Origin: Talinum fruticosum
Taxonomy: Eukaryota; Streptophyta; Magnoliopsida; Caryophyllales; Talinaceae
Assembly: GCA_021018815.1 (NCBI GenBank)
Contig: JAITYX010000034.1
Location: forward strand, 4,464,001 to 4,528,000
Direction of reading: 5' to 3'
Length of the DNA: 64,000 bases
Position 1 is the first letter of the stretch; each line of letters starts with the position of its first letter. The translations under genes were made by a program, and so were the position numbers. A model generated the notes under the pieces. It was not told where the DNA came from, made no database searches, and worked only from the letters and a program-made list of their open reading frames with translations. This document shows positions 23,397-35,207 of this stretch, one piece after another.

Positions 23397-24390
23397 AAAG
23401 AAGTGATTTTTGCCTTCAAATTCATCTAATAATGAGAAGTTACAAACAAAAAGGAAATAATGTAAATCATAACAATAGTAATAACAATAGCGATGACAAT
23501 AATAACGATAATAAATTTAATTATTAAGAGTATCGAACCTATTAATGAAACACTTTATTTTGTTAAGGCATCCACGTCGTTCATCCGAGTCAGCGACTTC
23601 AAAGGAATCGAAGGACTAATTCCACGATTTAAGATACGTTTATTGCTTGTACCTTACGAAAACCCATATGTTTATACATAACAATATCAAATGGTTTGCT
23701 TAATGAAATGAACCATTTCAAATATTATTTGTCACCTAATTATGTGGTCCGCTCCATATCAATCATGTTATTATGATCATATCATATCATATATATTTGG
23801 CCATTATCAACCGGACTTTGCCGATCGGTCCGGGTATACGCATATTTAGGGAAACCGATGATCATAAGGAGCCACTCGGATAATAAATGAATAATCGTTT
23901 TAGTGTCTTCCTGTCTCGATTTATAAATGAATTGAAATGCATGCGCTCAAATTATATATCTTTACCTAATTATTTACGAGTACATGGATAAGCGTATTGA
24001 GCTTTGGCTCATTATTTCGAAACGTTTTATCTGTTTTGTTTTAGGTAAAGTTACTCCGAAGGGAGCAAGAAGTAGGGTTGTCTATCGGCCGAAGTGTTTT
24101 AGGGGCTCACGAGTGGTGGTGACATGTCGTGTCTTGAGTTATTTTGGTTGTGTTTTAAGTCTTTACCCTAACGGCATGTATTTTATTTTCTCCGCTTATG
24201 TTGTTTTCATCGGATGTTTTACTTTCAAATCCAGACCTTATCAAGTATTGTACATAATCTATCCGATTGTTGCCTTGTTCCTTGTTTGGAATGGCGGTAA
24301 CGCCTCTAACCTATATTTCCGCTGCGCTAATTACTAGTTAATCGAGTCCTTAGGATTAACCTCGGTGATTACGGGGTTTGGGGCGTTACA
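23397..24390 (+). mobile_element. Distal part of LTR-A
   Basis: AT-rich sequence with a degenerate (AAT/AAC)n stretch (about 23465-23520), then the terminal part. It ends in GGGGTTTGGGGCGTTACA. Open frames here (such as 23984-24337) have no recognisable domain and lie inside the LTR. Confidence 0.85.
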
Positions 24391-27300
24391 ACCGGCCGAT
24401 CACCGGCCGGACCTGCAGCCGCCAACAGCCGCCTCCGGCTCCCGGCTACCACCCTTACCGCGCCAACACTTCGTCTTCCTTCTTTTCGCTTGTCTCGCGC
24501 GAACGGGCGGAACCGCCCTGCTACTGCCGGCGCTCGGACCGGCTACCGCCGCCGTTTCTTGGCCGTCGTCGCTGCTCGACGCCGTTGTCCACCGCCACCT
24601 TGACACTCCCAAGCTCCACCACCGAATCTCCATCATCCATTTTCATCTCTAACCTCTTTTGAGGTATATTTCTAACCCTCAATTTCTAAGTAAATTATAT
24701 CCCAAATTCATGTTATAATTGAATAATTAGACCAAGTAAATGTTGTAATTTAAGTTGTGATTGAGTTTTGAATTGATTGTGGTGGAATTGGAAGAACTTT
24801 GGGGAGTAATTGAAGTGTGGTTATACATGAAATTAGGGTTCAGTATATGTTTATAAGGTATTGAAAATTTATTTGGGTTTATTCAAATTGTGAATATGCT
24901 TATCGAATTTTTATATGAGAATGGATTTGCTTGATTGTACGAGTATTGTTTGAGTTGTAAAGGCATGTTAGGGAAGTGATTCAATCAAAATTAGATAATG
25001 CTAAGAGAGAGGAATAGATGAAAATATATTTGAAAGTTTAATTGGATTTGAGGTGGTTTTTGTGGAATTTAACTAAGTAATTATGTGCTTTGTTAAAATT
25101 AATTTGAGGAGCATGTAGTTGTGAATTGGGCAAGTCATGCTTGAATTTGAGAGGAAGAGTAATTGAAATACCTAGATTGTTTCTATAAAACATTGTTGTC
25201 AGTTGGGTGAGATTAAAAGTTGGAGGAATTAATTGGTTGCAGCACAAAGCTTATGTAGAGTAACTAATGTTGTTGGGATAACTCTGTGATATATGAGTGT
25301 TACAACAATCAATTTTAGGATATATTTAAGCCAAAATGTTAAATACGAGTTCCACGAAATGAAAGTATTTCGGGATAATGATGGGTTGAAATGATGGTGT
25401 GTTGGTATTCCAGGTTAATTAATGGAATTGTAAAGTTTCGGGATGTAATACTCCATGGCCAAATATAGTGAGAGGAAAATAGGAAATTCTCTTGATTAAT
25501 TAGTCATAGAATTTATCGGAAAGTATTAAATTACCGGGGATTCTTTAATAATTAACTAAAGAAGTAAACAGACATGAAGGTCTTCAAGAGTGACAAGAAA
25601 GATAGTTAACCTAAATAACAAGAGTTTAAATAACACAAAGTATATAGGTGATATTGATAACTTATTAAACGAATATGACTTATAAAAGCCTTACTCTAAA
25701 CACAAGCGAGTCATAAACGTGGCAATCGGGAAGCTTGTATAAGGAGTGAAAGTGCATTAAAAGGTACGTTACTATTTGTACTTTTCTAAATATTTAAATG
25801 TTAACATGTTAAAATATTAATGAGTTTCACTAATTTGTCTACGACACACTAAATCATTAGCTGATTATTGGTACTACTCGTAAAGAAATTAATCGTACGG
25901 AACCATCTCCCGATAATCGGGATTTTATGATTAAATTGCTTAACCAGAGTCTTAGCTATAAATATATATGTCATGATCAAAAATCGAAAGTTCATGAGCA
26001 CAAGGAAATGAGAATATTGATGAGATTGTAACTTGGTTTATATAACGGTTTGAAATTTGGTTCTTGTGGTTGTAAATATATTCCGCGTGTGGCCTTTGAG
26101 TTGTGTACTCCGAGCGTGTGGCTCGTTGAGTTTTGTTGTGGATTTTATGCAGGTTTTTAAGGCTTTTAGCCTAATGGTTAGGCCATGTTTCAAACGAAAC
26201 TCTGCCAAAATTTTTAGAAAATTGAAAAACCAAATCGACATCTCAAGTGGAAAGTATATTGGTTTACGGATATGCGGACATTTGGGCGTACTAGATGAAA
26301 CGAGGGGTATAATTAAGATTAGGCTACATTAAGCACATACTAGAAATGATAGAAGCAAAAGATCAAACTTGAGTTTTATTAAAAGAATGGGAAATTAAAC
26401 TCATCAATTGTTATATACGAATTCAAATTATATCGTCAATAGCTTATTTCTGGGAAATGTATGAATATCGAGATCAAAAGGAAACAATATGGATAGGTAC
26501 GCGAAAAATAAAAGTTCGGTGATTGTAAATGCTTATAAATATGGTTAAAGGACTAGTAACCTACAAAAGTAGATTCGTTTTGGAAACATAAATCCAATTG
26601 AAATTGTGCTACGAAACAATTAGTCATTGAAGTGGTTGGCATGTTGAGGTACGTTATTGCTTGTACTTTTTCCAAATTGTTCATCTTTATTATTGAGCTT
26701 ACTATTTTAACAATATAAATAATTGGACCCACTTCATAGTCACAGTTCATAGTTTACGAACACGATTACTATTCACGATACGATTTACGAGTTCACGATG
26801 CAGATTACACTTTACAATTTACGATTCACAGCACAGATTACGATTCACGATTACAGCTTCACGATACGATTTACGATTTACGATTCACGATTACAGTTCA
26901 CAGTATAGTTTATAGTTCACGATTACGATTCACGATACGGTTTACGGTTCACGATTACGATTCACGATTCACGATTTACGAACACGGTTATAGTTCACGA
27001 TTACGGTTTACGACACACGATTCACAGTTAGAGTTTACGAGACACGATTACGGTTCACGATACGGGTCCTAAGTTTTAGCTAAATCGGAAAAGCAAATCA
27101 GAAATTGACAAGTTTGCAAACCGAGTATTCAAGAAAAAAATGATTTAAGTGCACTTAAATTATAATTTTATTTTATAACGGTAACGTATCGAGCGTCTAG
27201 TTCACATGTCTATTGTTTTATGTTTTAAAATTTTTAGGAAGTCAAGCGCATGGCGGACTATTCACAATCATAACCAAAGTTTAAAGATGAAGAAAAGATA

Positions 27301-27598
27301 AAGTCGGTCGGGAGAAGTGATGTTCGTACTGTTCGTCTTGACCTCTTACATGTTAGTCCCTTCCTCGGTCTCATGGCTCATGATTCCTCTCCAACCGATC
27401 CTCGAGATTTTGGCGATTTCATTTTTCCGTGAAAAAAAAAAATTTTTAGATCGGATTGTTACATAAATTGTTTGAATAATTAACTTGCTCAAATGAATTT
27501 GCCTTGTTTTCATTCCAAAACGGCGGTAACGTCTCCTAATTTACAAGCCTTCCGCTGTTAATTACTTATTTATGTGGTTACGTAATGGGGGCGTTATA
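24391..27598 (+). mobile_element. LTR-B, right part
   Basis: Resumes with the duplicated ACCGG. A GC-rich leader (to about 24660) resembles the LTR-A leader. About 2.9 kb of AT-rich, gene-free sequence follows, ending GGGGGCGTTATA (27587-27598). The terminus matches LTR-A apart from C-to-T in the final TACA. The next bases, ATGCA (27599-27603), belong to the interrupted copia integrase and are the likely target duplication. Whether LTR-B is solo or part of a longer element cannot be seen, because its left end is outside the window. Confidence 0.75.
26735..27064. repeat. Degenerate tandem repeat of TTCACGATTACG-type units
   Basis: About 330 bases made of short units built on 'cacgattac' and 'ttcacgatac', repeated roughly every 12 to 24 bases with much variation. 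It lies inside LTR-B. Confidence 0.8.
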
Positions 27599-28620
27599 AT
27601 GCACAAGAGGGAAATAAGTTAGATCTTCATTCAAATCTCTGAAGACAGTTTCCACATCGAAAGTGCTTGAGTTGCTACATATGGATTTATGTGGTGAAAT
27701 CCCTGTTAAGAGCCTCGGAGGTAAATCATATATATTTGTTATTATTGATGATTATTCACGGTTTACCCGGGTGTGTTTTCTTAGGCACAAAAATGAAGCA
27801 TTCAAGGAGTTCAAGCAAGCTCTGCAGAAAAATCCAAGTTGAGTCTCAAACTCGATTTAGAGAATCGGAACCGACCATGGAAGAGAGTTTGACTACTCGG
27901 AATTCTCGGAATTTTACGACAAGAATGGTATCTTTCACAAATTCTCAACACCCGAACTCCTCAACAAAATGGAGTTTTGGAGAGAAAGAACAGAACTCTT
28001 GAAGAAATAGCAAGGAAAATGATGATTGAGCACAACTTACCTTACTATTTCGGGCTGAGGCGATCAACACAGCCAACTATACTTTGAACAGATGCCTCAT
28101 CGGACCCATATTGAAGAAAACACCTTATGAGCTCTACAAAGGGAAGAAACCAAATATTTCCTATTTCAAACCATTTGGATGTAAGTGTTTTGTTCAAAAC
28201 AATGGTAAGGATCACTCGACCAAGTTTGATGCTCGGTCGGATGAAGGTATTTTTCCGGGTTATTCATCCCATAGTAAAGCTTATCGCATTTTTAATAAGA
28301 AAACTAACAAAGTGGAAGAAAGTATCTACGTTGTGTTTGATGAGCTTGAACAGGAAAATCCAAGTGAGTCTTCATACTCGGATCCGAAGCTCAACAGAGA
28401 TGATGATAATAATGAACATGAATCCGCCAAGATTCAAACTCAACCGACTCGGAATGAAGTCACTCGGAACGAAGTCACTCGGAATGAGACAATTCAAGAG
28501 CCTCGCTCGGAATGTCGAAGAACAAATTGATCACTCGGACCAAGCTTCGAAGATCAAGCGGTTCAGCCTACAAATCGGTGAATCGGAGAACAGGTAGAGC
28601 TTTCAAGTTCACTTCTAGTC
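27599..28620 (+). pseudogene. pol: Copia-3 integrase (C-terminal part)
   Basis: Begins ATGCACAAGAGGGAAATAA, the tail of the zinc domain. The core has MDLCGEIPVKSL (about 27680), VIIDDYSRFTRVCFL (about 27735-27780), the TDHGREF region (about 27870) and RTLEEIARKMMIEHNLPYY (27990-28050). KKTPYELYKGKKPNISYF (28112-28165) is intact. In-frame TAG/TGA codons and frameshifts break it. Confidence 0.85.
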
Positions 28621-28739
28621 ACCCACTAGAAAACATATTATCTAATATCAACGAGTGGGGTAAGAACTCGTTCCTCTCTTCAAAATCTATGTGTATTCAC
28701 TGCATTCATTTCATTAATTGAACCCAAAATGTACTAGAG

Positions 28740-29580
28740 GCCCTAAATGAACCTGAATGGGTAGAGGCCATGCAAGAGGAACTCAATCAATTCGAAAGAA
28801 ACCAAGTCCGGACTTTGACCAAACGACCTTCCGACCACCCGAGTTATAGGAACCAAATGGGTTTTCAAGAACAAAGTGGATAAAGGTGGGTTGGTTGTCG
28901 AAACAAGGCTAGACTTATGGCTCAAGGTTACAATCAAGAAGAAGGAATTGATTGTAGGGAAACCTTGCACCTGTTGCCGAATTGAAACGATTAGAATATT
29001 GTTGGCATTTGCATCCAACATGTGTATTAAATTATATCAAATGGATGTTATGTGTGCATTTCTCAATGGTTTTATTGAAGAGGAAGTCTATGTCGAGCAG
29101 CCTCCTGGTTTGAAAACTCAGAATTTCCAAATTATTTTTCAAACTTCAAAAAGCTCTTTATGGTCTTAAACAAGCTCCCCGAGCCTCGGTATGAAAGACT
29201 CGAGCAATTTCTTGGTTCAAAATGATTTTAGAAGAGGTCGGATCGACAAGACTCTCTTTATAAAAACCAAAGGGAAAGATTTCCTTATTGTTCAAATCTA
29301 TGTTGATGATATAATCTTTAGAGCAACTAATGAAATTACGTGTCGAGAATTTTCCGAGTTAATGAGTCGGGAATTTCAAATGAGTATGATGGGAGAACTC
29401 AATTTCTTCCTTGGTCTACAAATTAAACAAGACAAAGATGGAATCTATGTCCATCAATCAAAGTAGACCAAGGAGTTGCTGAAGAAATACAAACTCCAAG
29501 ATGCAAAGCACGCATCTACACCCATGAGCAACGAGTATAAAACTTGACTCGAGACGAAAGGTAAGGCAATAGATCGAAGC
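28740..29580 (+). pseudogene. pol: Copia-3 reverse transcriptase
   Basis: RVT_2 domain from EPEWVEAMQEELNQFE (about 28750-28800) through CAFLNGFIEEEVYVEQPPG (about 29055-29110) to the catalytic VDD codons at 29302-29310. SREFQMSMMGELNFFLG follows (about 29365-29415). The longest open piece is 29191-29466, ended by a TAG. Confidence 0.9.
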
Positions 29581-29589
29581 TCTATCGAG

Positions 29590-30230
29590 GTATGATTGGA
29601 TCTTTGCTATATCTTACTTCCAGCCGACCGAGATATAATGTTCAGTGTATGTTTATGCGCAAGATTCCAAGCTAATCCAAAATAATCACATCTCACTGCG
29701 TTGAAGAGAATATTCGAGATATCTTGTAAGAACTCGAACTTAGGTCTATGGTACTCAAGAGACTCGGAACCGACTCTCACTGGATACTCGGATGCAGATT
29801 ATCGCTGGGTACAAAGTTGATAGAAAGAGCACTTCAGGAGCATGCCGGTTTCGGGTCAATCCCTAATATCCCGGCACTCAAAGAAGCAAAACTAAGTAGC
29901 TCTATCAACTGCCGAAGCTGAGTATATTGCAGCCGGAGCATGCTGTGCTCGGATTTTATGGATCAAGCAACATTTGAGAGATCCGGGACTTTCTTTCAAA
30001 TCGGTTCCAATCAAGTGTGATAATCAAAGTGCAATCGGTATCACCAAATATCCGGTTCAGCTCTCGAAAACAAAACACATTGAGGTTAGGTATCATTTCT
30101 TAAGAGACCATTTTGAGAAAGGTGATAGTTCATTCCTACTAATATTCAATTAGCTGATATCTTTACTAAGCCTCTTGGTGAAAATCAGCTTTGTTTTATT
30201 CGGAATGAGCTTGGTATGTTAAATGCATAA
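29590..30230 (+). pseudogene. pol: Copia-3 RNase H
   Basis: Ty1-type RNase H with the DYRWVQS/ADYAGYKVDRKSTSGA region (about 29790-29840), AEAEYIAAGACCARI (about 29915-29955), KTKHIEVRYHF (about 30068-30100) and the stop TAA at 30228-30230. Several frameshifts. Confidence 0.85.
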
Positions 30231-30881
30231 TCGTGTGCTTTCTTATGTGAAATTATTCATTGCATGATTATGAGTTATGTGCGTTCAAATCATTAATAAC
30301 CATTAGTTCAGTTGATTCAGTGATACTGAGCCGATAGTTATTATTTGTGTGAAGTTTCGAGGCACTCGGAAAACTTAGCTGAGTCGGACTCGCATTTTTG
30401 AGAAAAATGGACATCAACTCTCTGGAATCATCTCTAGATAAGTGGAGAATTTCAGAATTTTTTTCAAATTTTTTTCTCTCTCGCAAACTATGATCAAACG
30501 CTAGCCGTTGGTTTTCAAACCAATAGAATCCTAACCGTTGAAGAAGAGAACCGTCACACCGGTCTAAGGTGACTCGATGGACGAGCCGAGTTAGAACGGA
30601 TAGTTGACGGACGTTTATTTTTTCTATAAATAGCGCCTATTCACCTCCGTCTCGTTACTTTACATTTCATTTGCTCTCTCCCTCTCGAAAGCACAACTTC
30701 TCGCGGAAGCTTTCTACGTCTACATTGATCTCTAGCCATTTTCAAGCGATCCGAAGCTCATCTCAAGTAAGCTCGATCTGCTCTCAACTCTTTCTTCTAC
30801 TCCTTTTCTTTCACTCTCGATGACCTACTCTCTTCTACTCTTTTTCTCCAAGTTTCACTTCTCTCTACTTTTCTTCACAAA
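30231..30881 (+). promoter_or_regulatory. Copia-3 internal promoter/leader region
   Basis: TATAAATAG at 30625-30633 lies about 256 bases before the ORF3 ATG, and a splice-donor-like GTAAGC is at 30767-30772. Layout matches the other three copies. Confidence 0.5.
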
Positions 30882-32500
30882 ATGCCTAAGAGAGGTAATC
30901 ATCCCGACTTTCTTGGCTCTTCCTCTAAGAAGCCACGCACAAAAAGCCAAGAAGGCTCATCTTCTTCTAAACCGGTTGTCACCCAAAGCATCTTACGTCT
31001 GGACGACAAGTTCTTTCCAACCACAAAATTCTCGTGGTTGCCTCACATCCAAACCACCGGTGTCTATAATTTTCTTTGTTTCAGTGAGTTCATTTATCCT
31101 GAACTCGTTTATGAGTTCTACACCCACCTTACTAGCTCGAAGGTGTTCTAACCTCCGGGGTTCGAACGTTACTGTTCGCATAAACACCTCTCTCCTCCAT
31201 CGTCCTGTTCAAGGTTTCCTCTCTTTTCTTGAACAGCAACCCCATTCCTTTCACTAAAGTCGCTGATAACTTCTTTAAAAAATTTGCCAAAGAGTTCCCC
31301 GAGTCACGGAAAATTTTTCGATGACTCGATTGAAGTTAGAAGCACGCCTTACGTGCTTCCTCCCGATGAGAACCTTTTTCTCTCAGCATTCCAAGCAAGG
31401 AGAACCCCAACTCCAAGCACTTAAAAGCTCTTTTTGACATTCTTGAGGGCTACGAAGTAGACCTCTTCCCTCTATCATTGAGCGGATGGCAGCTGTGCCA
31501 GCTCAACTATAAATAAGAAGAACACCTCTCTTCCCGTTGGTGCTCTTCTCACCCTAGTTTTCAAACAATTTAAAGTTCCTCTCCCTCGGATCCAAACATT
31601 GTTTCGAGGCTGCCGTTGTTGTCGGCAAAAGGAACTTCAGGAGTATGAGTATCGGGAAACTCAACCTGGTATCCGGGTACACAACTCGGAGCCGAGGCCT
31701 CCTTCTCCGCCTCGGATTCGTAAAGAAACCCCTCTCTCTCTCCTTGCCCCACCTGGTGGTGCTTCCACCTCGAGTGCCTCGAAGTCTCTCTCCTCCATTT
31801 TGTCCTCCGCTTTCTCGGACAAAATAAATTCTATGTCGGCAGATTTCACGGACATGCTCCGATCATTCAAGACTGTCTATTAGTCTATGGCCATCAACTA
31901 AAAAACAGCCCAATCTCGGATCCGAGAGCAAGCAAACGAGTGCTCCTTGAGATGAAGGATCCGGTGAAGGAGCAGAAGGAGCTGATCGAGCTCCTCCAGG
32001 AGAGAAGGTCTAAGGCGGCTCGGGACCATGGTGACTCGGACACATCCGAAGCGTCCTCGAGCCCGGTCATGACCTCCTCGAAAGCGGGGAGAACGGAGAA
32101 GAAGAACAAGAAGAAGCGGCCGCAGAGGAGACTGCGGCGAGGCGGCTCCTTCCGGGCAAGGAGAGCAGCAAAAGAAGAAGAAGGAGGGCCAGCCGAGGGT
32201 TAGAAAGCTCCTCAAGCTCGACTCGAAGTACTCGGCTCGGACAGAAATCGGGTGAGTCAAAAGACCTTGTTGCTCCGAGCAAAGCTGCAGTAGGTCGGCT
32301 CGAGCGGACCCCTCCAGCCTACCGAGGTCCACGGGGAGGAACCTCTAGATCCTCTCGTTCGGGTCGAGTCACTTAGAGCCGAGCCCTTGACGGCCATCCC
32401 GGTTCTCCCTCCACCGCGCTCAAGCACATTGTCAAGATCCTACCAGCGCCGGCGAACCTCTCGCCCTTCCTTTTCACTCGGACAACCCCCTCTGCTTCTT
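30882..32500 (+). pseudogene. Copia-3 third ORF
   Basis: The ATG at 30882 opens MPKRGNHPDFLGSSSKKPR; the first 89 codons are intact. They cover the basic N-terminus and the domain start: LRLDDKFFPTTKFSWLPHI, FSEFIYPELVYEFYTHLTS (30996-31140). The frame is then lost. The VTVRINTSLLHR block is at about 31160-31200, the Pro-rich part around 31680-31800, and the Glu/Lys-rich coiled-coil part (LLEMKDPVKEQKELIELL) around 31940-32200. It is the clearest N-terminus of the four copies. Confidence 0.7.
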
Positions 32501-32931
32501 AGGCGGACACCATGCACTCGTGTCACAATTCTACGATCCGCCGATTCTTCTTCTTCTTGAAAATTTCTTTCTCTTTTATTTTTTTGTTTGTCCGGACATC
32601 AAATATGTACTAACTGTTGTATTCTTCTCATTTTTTTTTGTTGTTTTTGATGAAAGGCAAGGGGAGAATATAGATAGAAAAATTTGTTGTCTTATTTAGG
32701 GGAGTTTCTCTCTCTCTTTGTATGAATTTCTTTCTTCAATGAATTAATGCTTTCTCTTAAAATTCTCTCGAGTTCATTTCGAGTTAGCATCATTTCATTT
32801 GATGAGTATCTATTCTTTATGATCCGATACTTTAAGCTTGCCTTACTTATCTTATTTTCCGTGCAAGTATTAAAAAAACAGATCTTTATCACTAACAAAA
32901 GTTTCTATCTAAGTATGGAATGCCTTTCATC

Positions 32932-32943
32932 AAAAGGGGAGAT
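32932..32943 (+). other. Copia-3 polypurine tract
   Basis: AAAAGGGGAGAT directly before the 3' LTR. Confidence 0.9.
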
Positions 32944-34489
32944 TGAAGACTCGGACCTTACTCCGCACATTTCGAGTTCTATCAAAGGAATCGGGTATAA
33001 GAATTTCTCACTTATAGAGTTTTGATTCCAAGGCATTCTCTATACCTTGGAAACTTTTTTGAGTGATATAGTATTTTTCTCTTAGTGATATGGCATTTAC
33101 CTCATGAATTTTTGCTTGTCTCTAAGTGACTCGGAAAACGGATATGCACTCATGCTTTGTCTCACTCAATTTTGAGTCCCTCATCACTTAGAATTATCAC
33201 ATGTTGAAATGACTAGTATTTCGCTTAATCGCACTCGAGTCCGACTTCATGTTATAAGTCTTATTCTCGTTATAGTCGGCGCTTCTAGTCCGAACTATGA
33301 TTAGTCTAGATCAAGTTTATTTCACTCGATGTTCTTTACATAACTTGATTCTCGCTTAGACTAACTCGGATGGAATTTTGAGTTTCATGGATATTAGACT
33401 CAGAAAATTTCATTCCTTTTCCGACTCGGATAATTAGTCACTTATAGAGTTTTACTTTTGTAGGTTATTCAAATGAGGATACACTTTTTGAAATACAAAA
33501 GTAACCGAGCTTCAAAACGTCAAATCACCGACAGACATGGCTTTTCCCATTCTCCGACCTAGTCTCGGAAGATTGTGTCGAGGCATGCTCGTTTCCAAAT
33601 CTGGAAAACCGAAACGCGAAGCTTAACGGTGGTTTCCATCTTATCTTTGAAGACACCGCCGGTGGTTTTGGGACTTCCAAAGGAGTTAAGAACCATTGTC
33701 CAACGTTCATATTTCAACGAGATACTTTCCGAGTGACTCGGAAAGTCCTTAACAACGGTCACAAGGGACTTCCAGTCGGAAGATGGAGATAACGGCTACT
33801 CTGCCTAGTCATCTATAAAAGGAAGCCAACTCTCAAGACTTGAAGATTGCTTGAACCTATTGTTAATACATATACTTGAGTAAAGTTGTTGTATTTATTC
33901 TCAATCTTCTACCTACAACTCCCACTCTGTAATTCATTATATTCTGAGTTGTAAGGTCTTGTACTTTGTTACAAACACTCTCTTCTTACTTTCTAAGTAA
34001 GGTCCCTTGACCGAGCTGTAAGGGTTAACTCAGCTCGGTTGTCCCTAGCTGTAAGGGTGATCTCAGCTAGGAAATACTAGATCGAGATAAGGGAATTTCT
34101 AAGTCTAGGAAAAACTTGTAAAGAGTTGTTCAAGGGAGCAACTCGAGTTCGATCGATCCACCGTATTTTGTGGACTCAAAATAGTGGATTTGACTTCGTG
34201 CTTGGATTAGCACGGTCCGTGGTTTTCTGCCCCAGGAGGGTTTCCACGTACTTTCTGTGTTTGCATTTTCTGAGTACATTCTAGACTCGGACGCATTGAA
34301 AGCTTCGACTTTATCTCGCTTCTTTCTTCCTCACTACTATTCCGAGTTCATACTTTTCTAACTTCATTCGGACTCGGAACTGCATTCTGCATCTGTCTTC
34401 TACTCAAAAGAGTTTGATTTTCAGAGAAATCTTCCATCACCCTATTCACCCCCTCTAGGGTGACTTAGTTTCTCCCGAGCAAACCTTCG
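32944..34489 (+). repeat. Copia-3 3' LTR
   Basis: 1,546 bp starting TGAAGACTCGGACCTT. The end reads ACCTTCG followed by GTTCC. As in copia-1 and -2, the terminal A of CA is missing exactly where CAG would form with the flank. Confidence 0.9.
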
Positions 34490-34644
34490 GTTCCTATATC
34501 ATGAATTAACGACTATGTCCTCCATGGGGTGTGGCTGGAATCCTGAACTCGCTTGAATAACTATCTTGTTATCTCCCTCCACTTGTATGTGTGTGAAGCC
34601 CGCCTCTAGGGGTGCTTTAATACTATCTCGCATGGCTATAGATT
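34490..34644 (-). pseudogene. LINE RNase H domain, C-terminal piece
   Basis: On the minus strand it reads SIAMRDSIKAPLEAGF, then HIQVEGDNKIVIQA, then a PW...SLIHDIG-like end after one frame change. This is the plant RVT_3-type RNase H: AMRD helix, VE(G/S)D catalytic Asp, and LI.DI. It continues the domain that breaks off at 57315. The gypsy element sits between the two pieces, and copia-3 cuts the other end. Confidence 0.7.
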
Positions 34645-34904
34645 TGTTAAACCTTGTTTTTATCGGTTTTTAAGGCTTTATTTAACCCAATTCCGTGATG
34701 ATTTCAATGATATTTATTCAGTTTTGGGTTAGATTTTGTTTATATTCTCCTTATCGTCACCTAAGCTCGTAAATCTCTTTTTCGGGTTTTTGGGCTTAAA
34801 TTTGAGAGATTCGAGACAAATTTGATCAAAAGCGATGCGAGAGGAGAGTTCGGGCCCAAGAGGAAGCAAGGAAGAGGCTTCAAACACATCAAGAGACGTT
34901 GCAT

Positions 34905-35195
34905 GACCCCCTGTGCGAAGATGCACAGTCGTGCGGATCATCGGGCGAAGGGTTCGAAGTCAAGGAAGGCCGCACGGCCCCAGTGTGCATTTCGCACGGC
35001 CGTGCGAGAAGCGACGAATTTGAAGTCGTGCATCGCACCCCGTGCGAAGCTGCAAGGCCGTGCGAAATGGGCAGAGAGTTCGGGGTTTTCGCACAGGCCC
35101 TCGTGCGGAAGTCGCACGTGCTGTGCGAAACTAGCGGTAGAATTTCGCACGGTATCCCGTGCAACCCTTGCACGGCCGTGCAACCATTGTTTCCG
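34905..35195. repeat. Palindromic GCACGGCCGTGC array in U3 of the gypsy 5' LTR
   Basis: Repeated units contain TCGCACGGCCGTGCGA-type palindromes and GTGCGAAG/CTTCGCAC pairs, separated by variable 20-40 base spacers such as GAGTTCGGGGTTTTCG. The array ends directly before the TATA box. Related arrays are at 40338-40665 and 56055-56375. Confidence 0.9.
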
Positions 35196-35198
35196 CGG

Positions 35199-35207
35199 AT
35201 ATTTAAG
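35199..35207 (+). promoter_or_regulatory. TATA box of the gypsy 5' LTR
   Basis: ATATTTAAG follows the palindromic array and CCGCGG. The 3' LTR has the same at 56382-56390. Confidence 0.65.

Larger units (their letters stand above)
13..24390 (+). mobile_element. LTR-A: solo LTR of a gypsy-like family, interrupted by two SIRE copia elements
   Basis: The sequence begins TGTAATGCCCC and ends GGGGCGTTACA-like (short inverted termini TG...CA). It is flanked by the 5-bp duplication ACCGG at 8-12 and 24391-24395. Without the two nested copia elements it is about 2.67 kb (13-1573, 12432-12547, 23397-24390). No gag or pol is left between its ends, so it is read as a solo LTR. Its 3' end resembles that of LTR-B: both have a 'cggtaacg' block, then 'ccgctg' and 'taattact' shortly before the terminus. 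The family is uncertain because no coding region remains. The terminal sequence style suits plant Ty3/gypsy LTRs (inference). Confidence 0.85.
27599..34489 (+). mobile_element. Copia-3: 3' part of a SIRE-type copia element, split by LTR-B
   Basis: Starts in the middle of the integrase zinc domain, at the base where LTR-B ends, and runs through RT, RNase H, third ORF, PPT and 3' LTR. The 5' part must lie before the window. The flank after the LTR (GTTCC, 34490-34494) is the expected TSD site, within a LINE RNase H domain. It is a more divergent SIRE subfamily member than copia-1 and -2. Confidence 0.9.

Noticed and set aside
23984..24337. A 117-codon frame with hydrophobic stretches
   Set aside because: Lies in the distal part of LTR-A, without homology or coding context.
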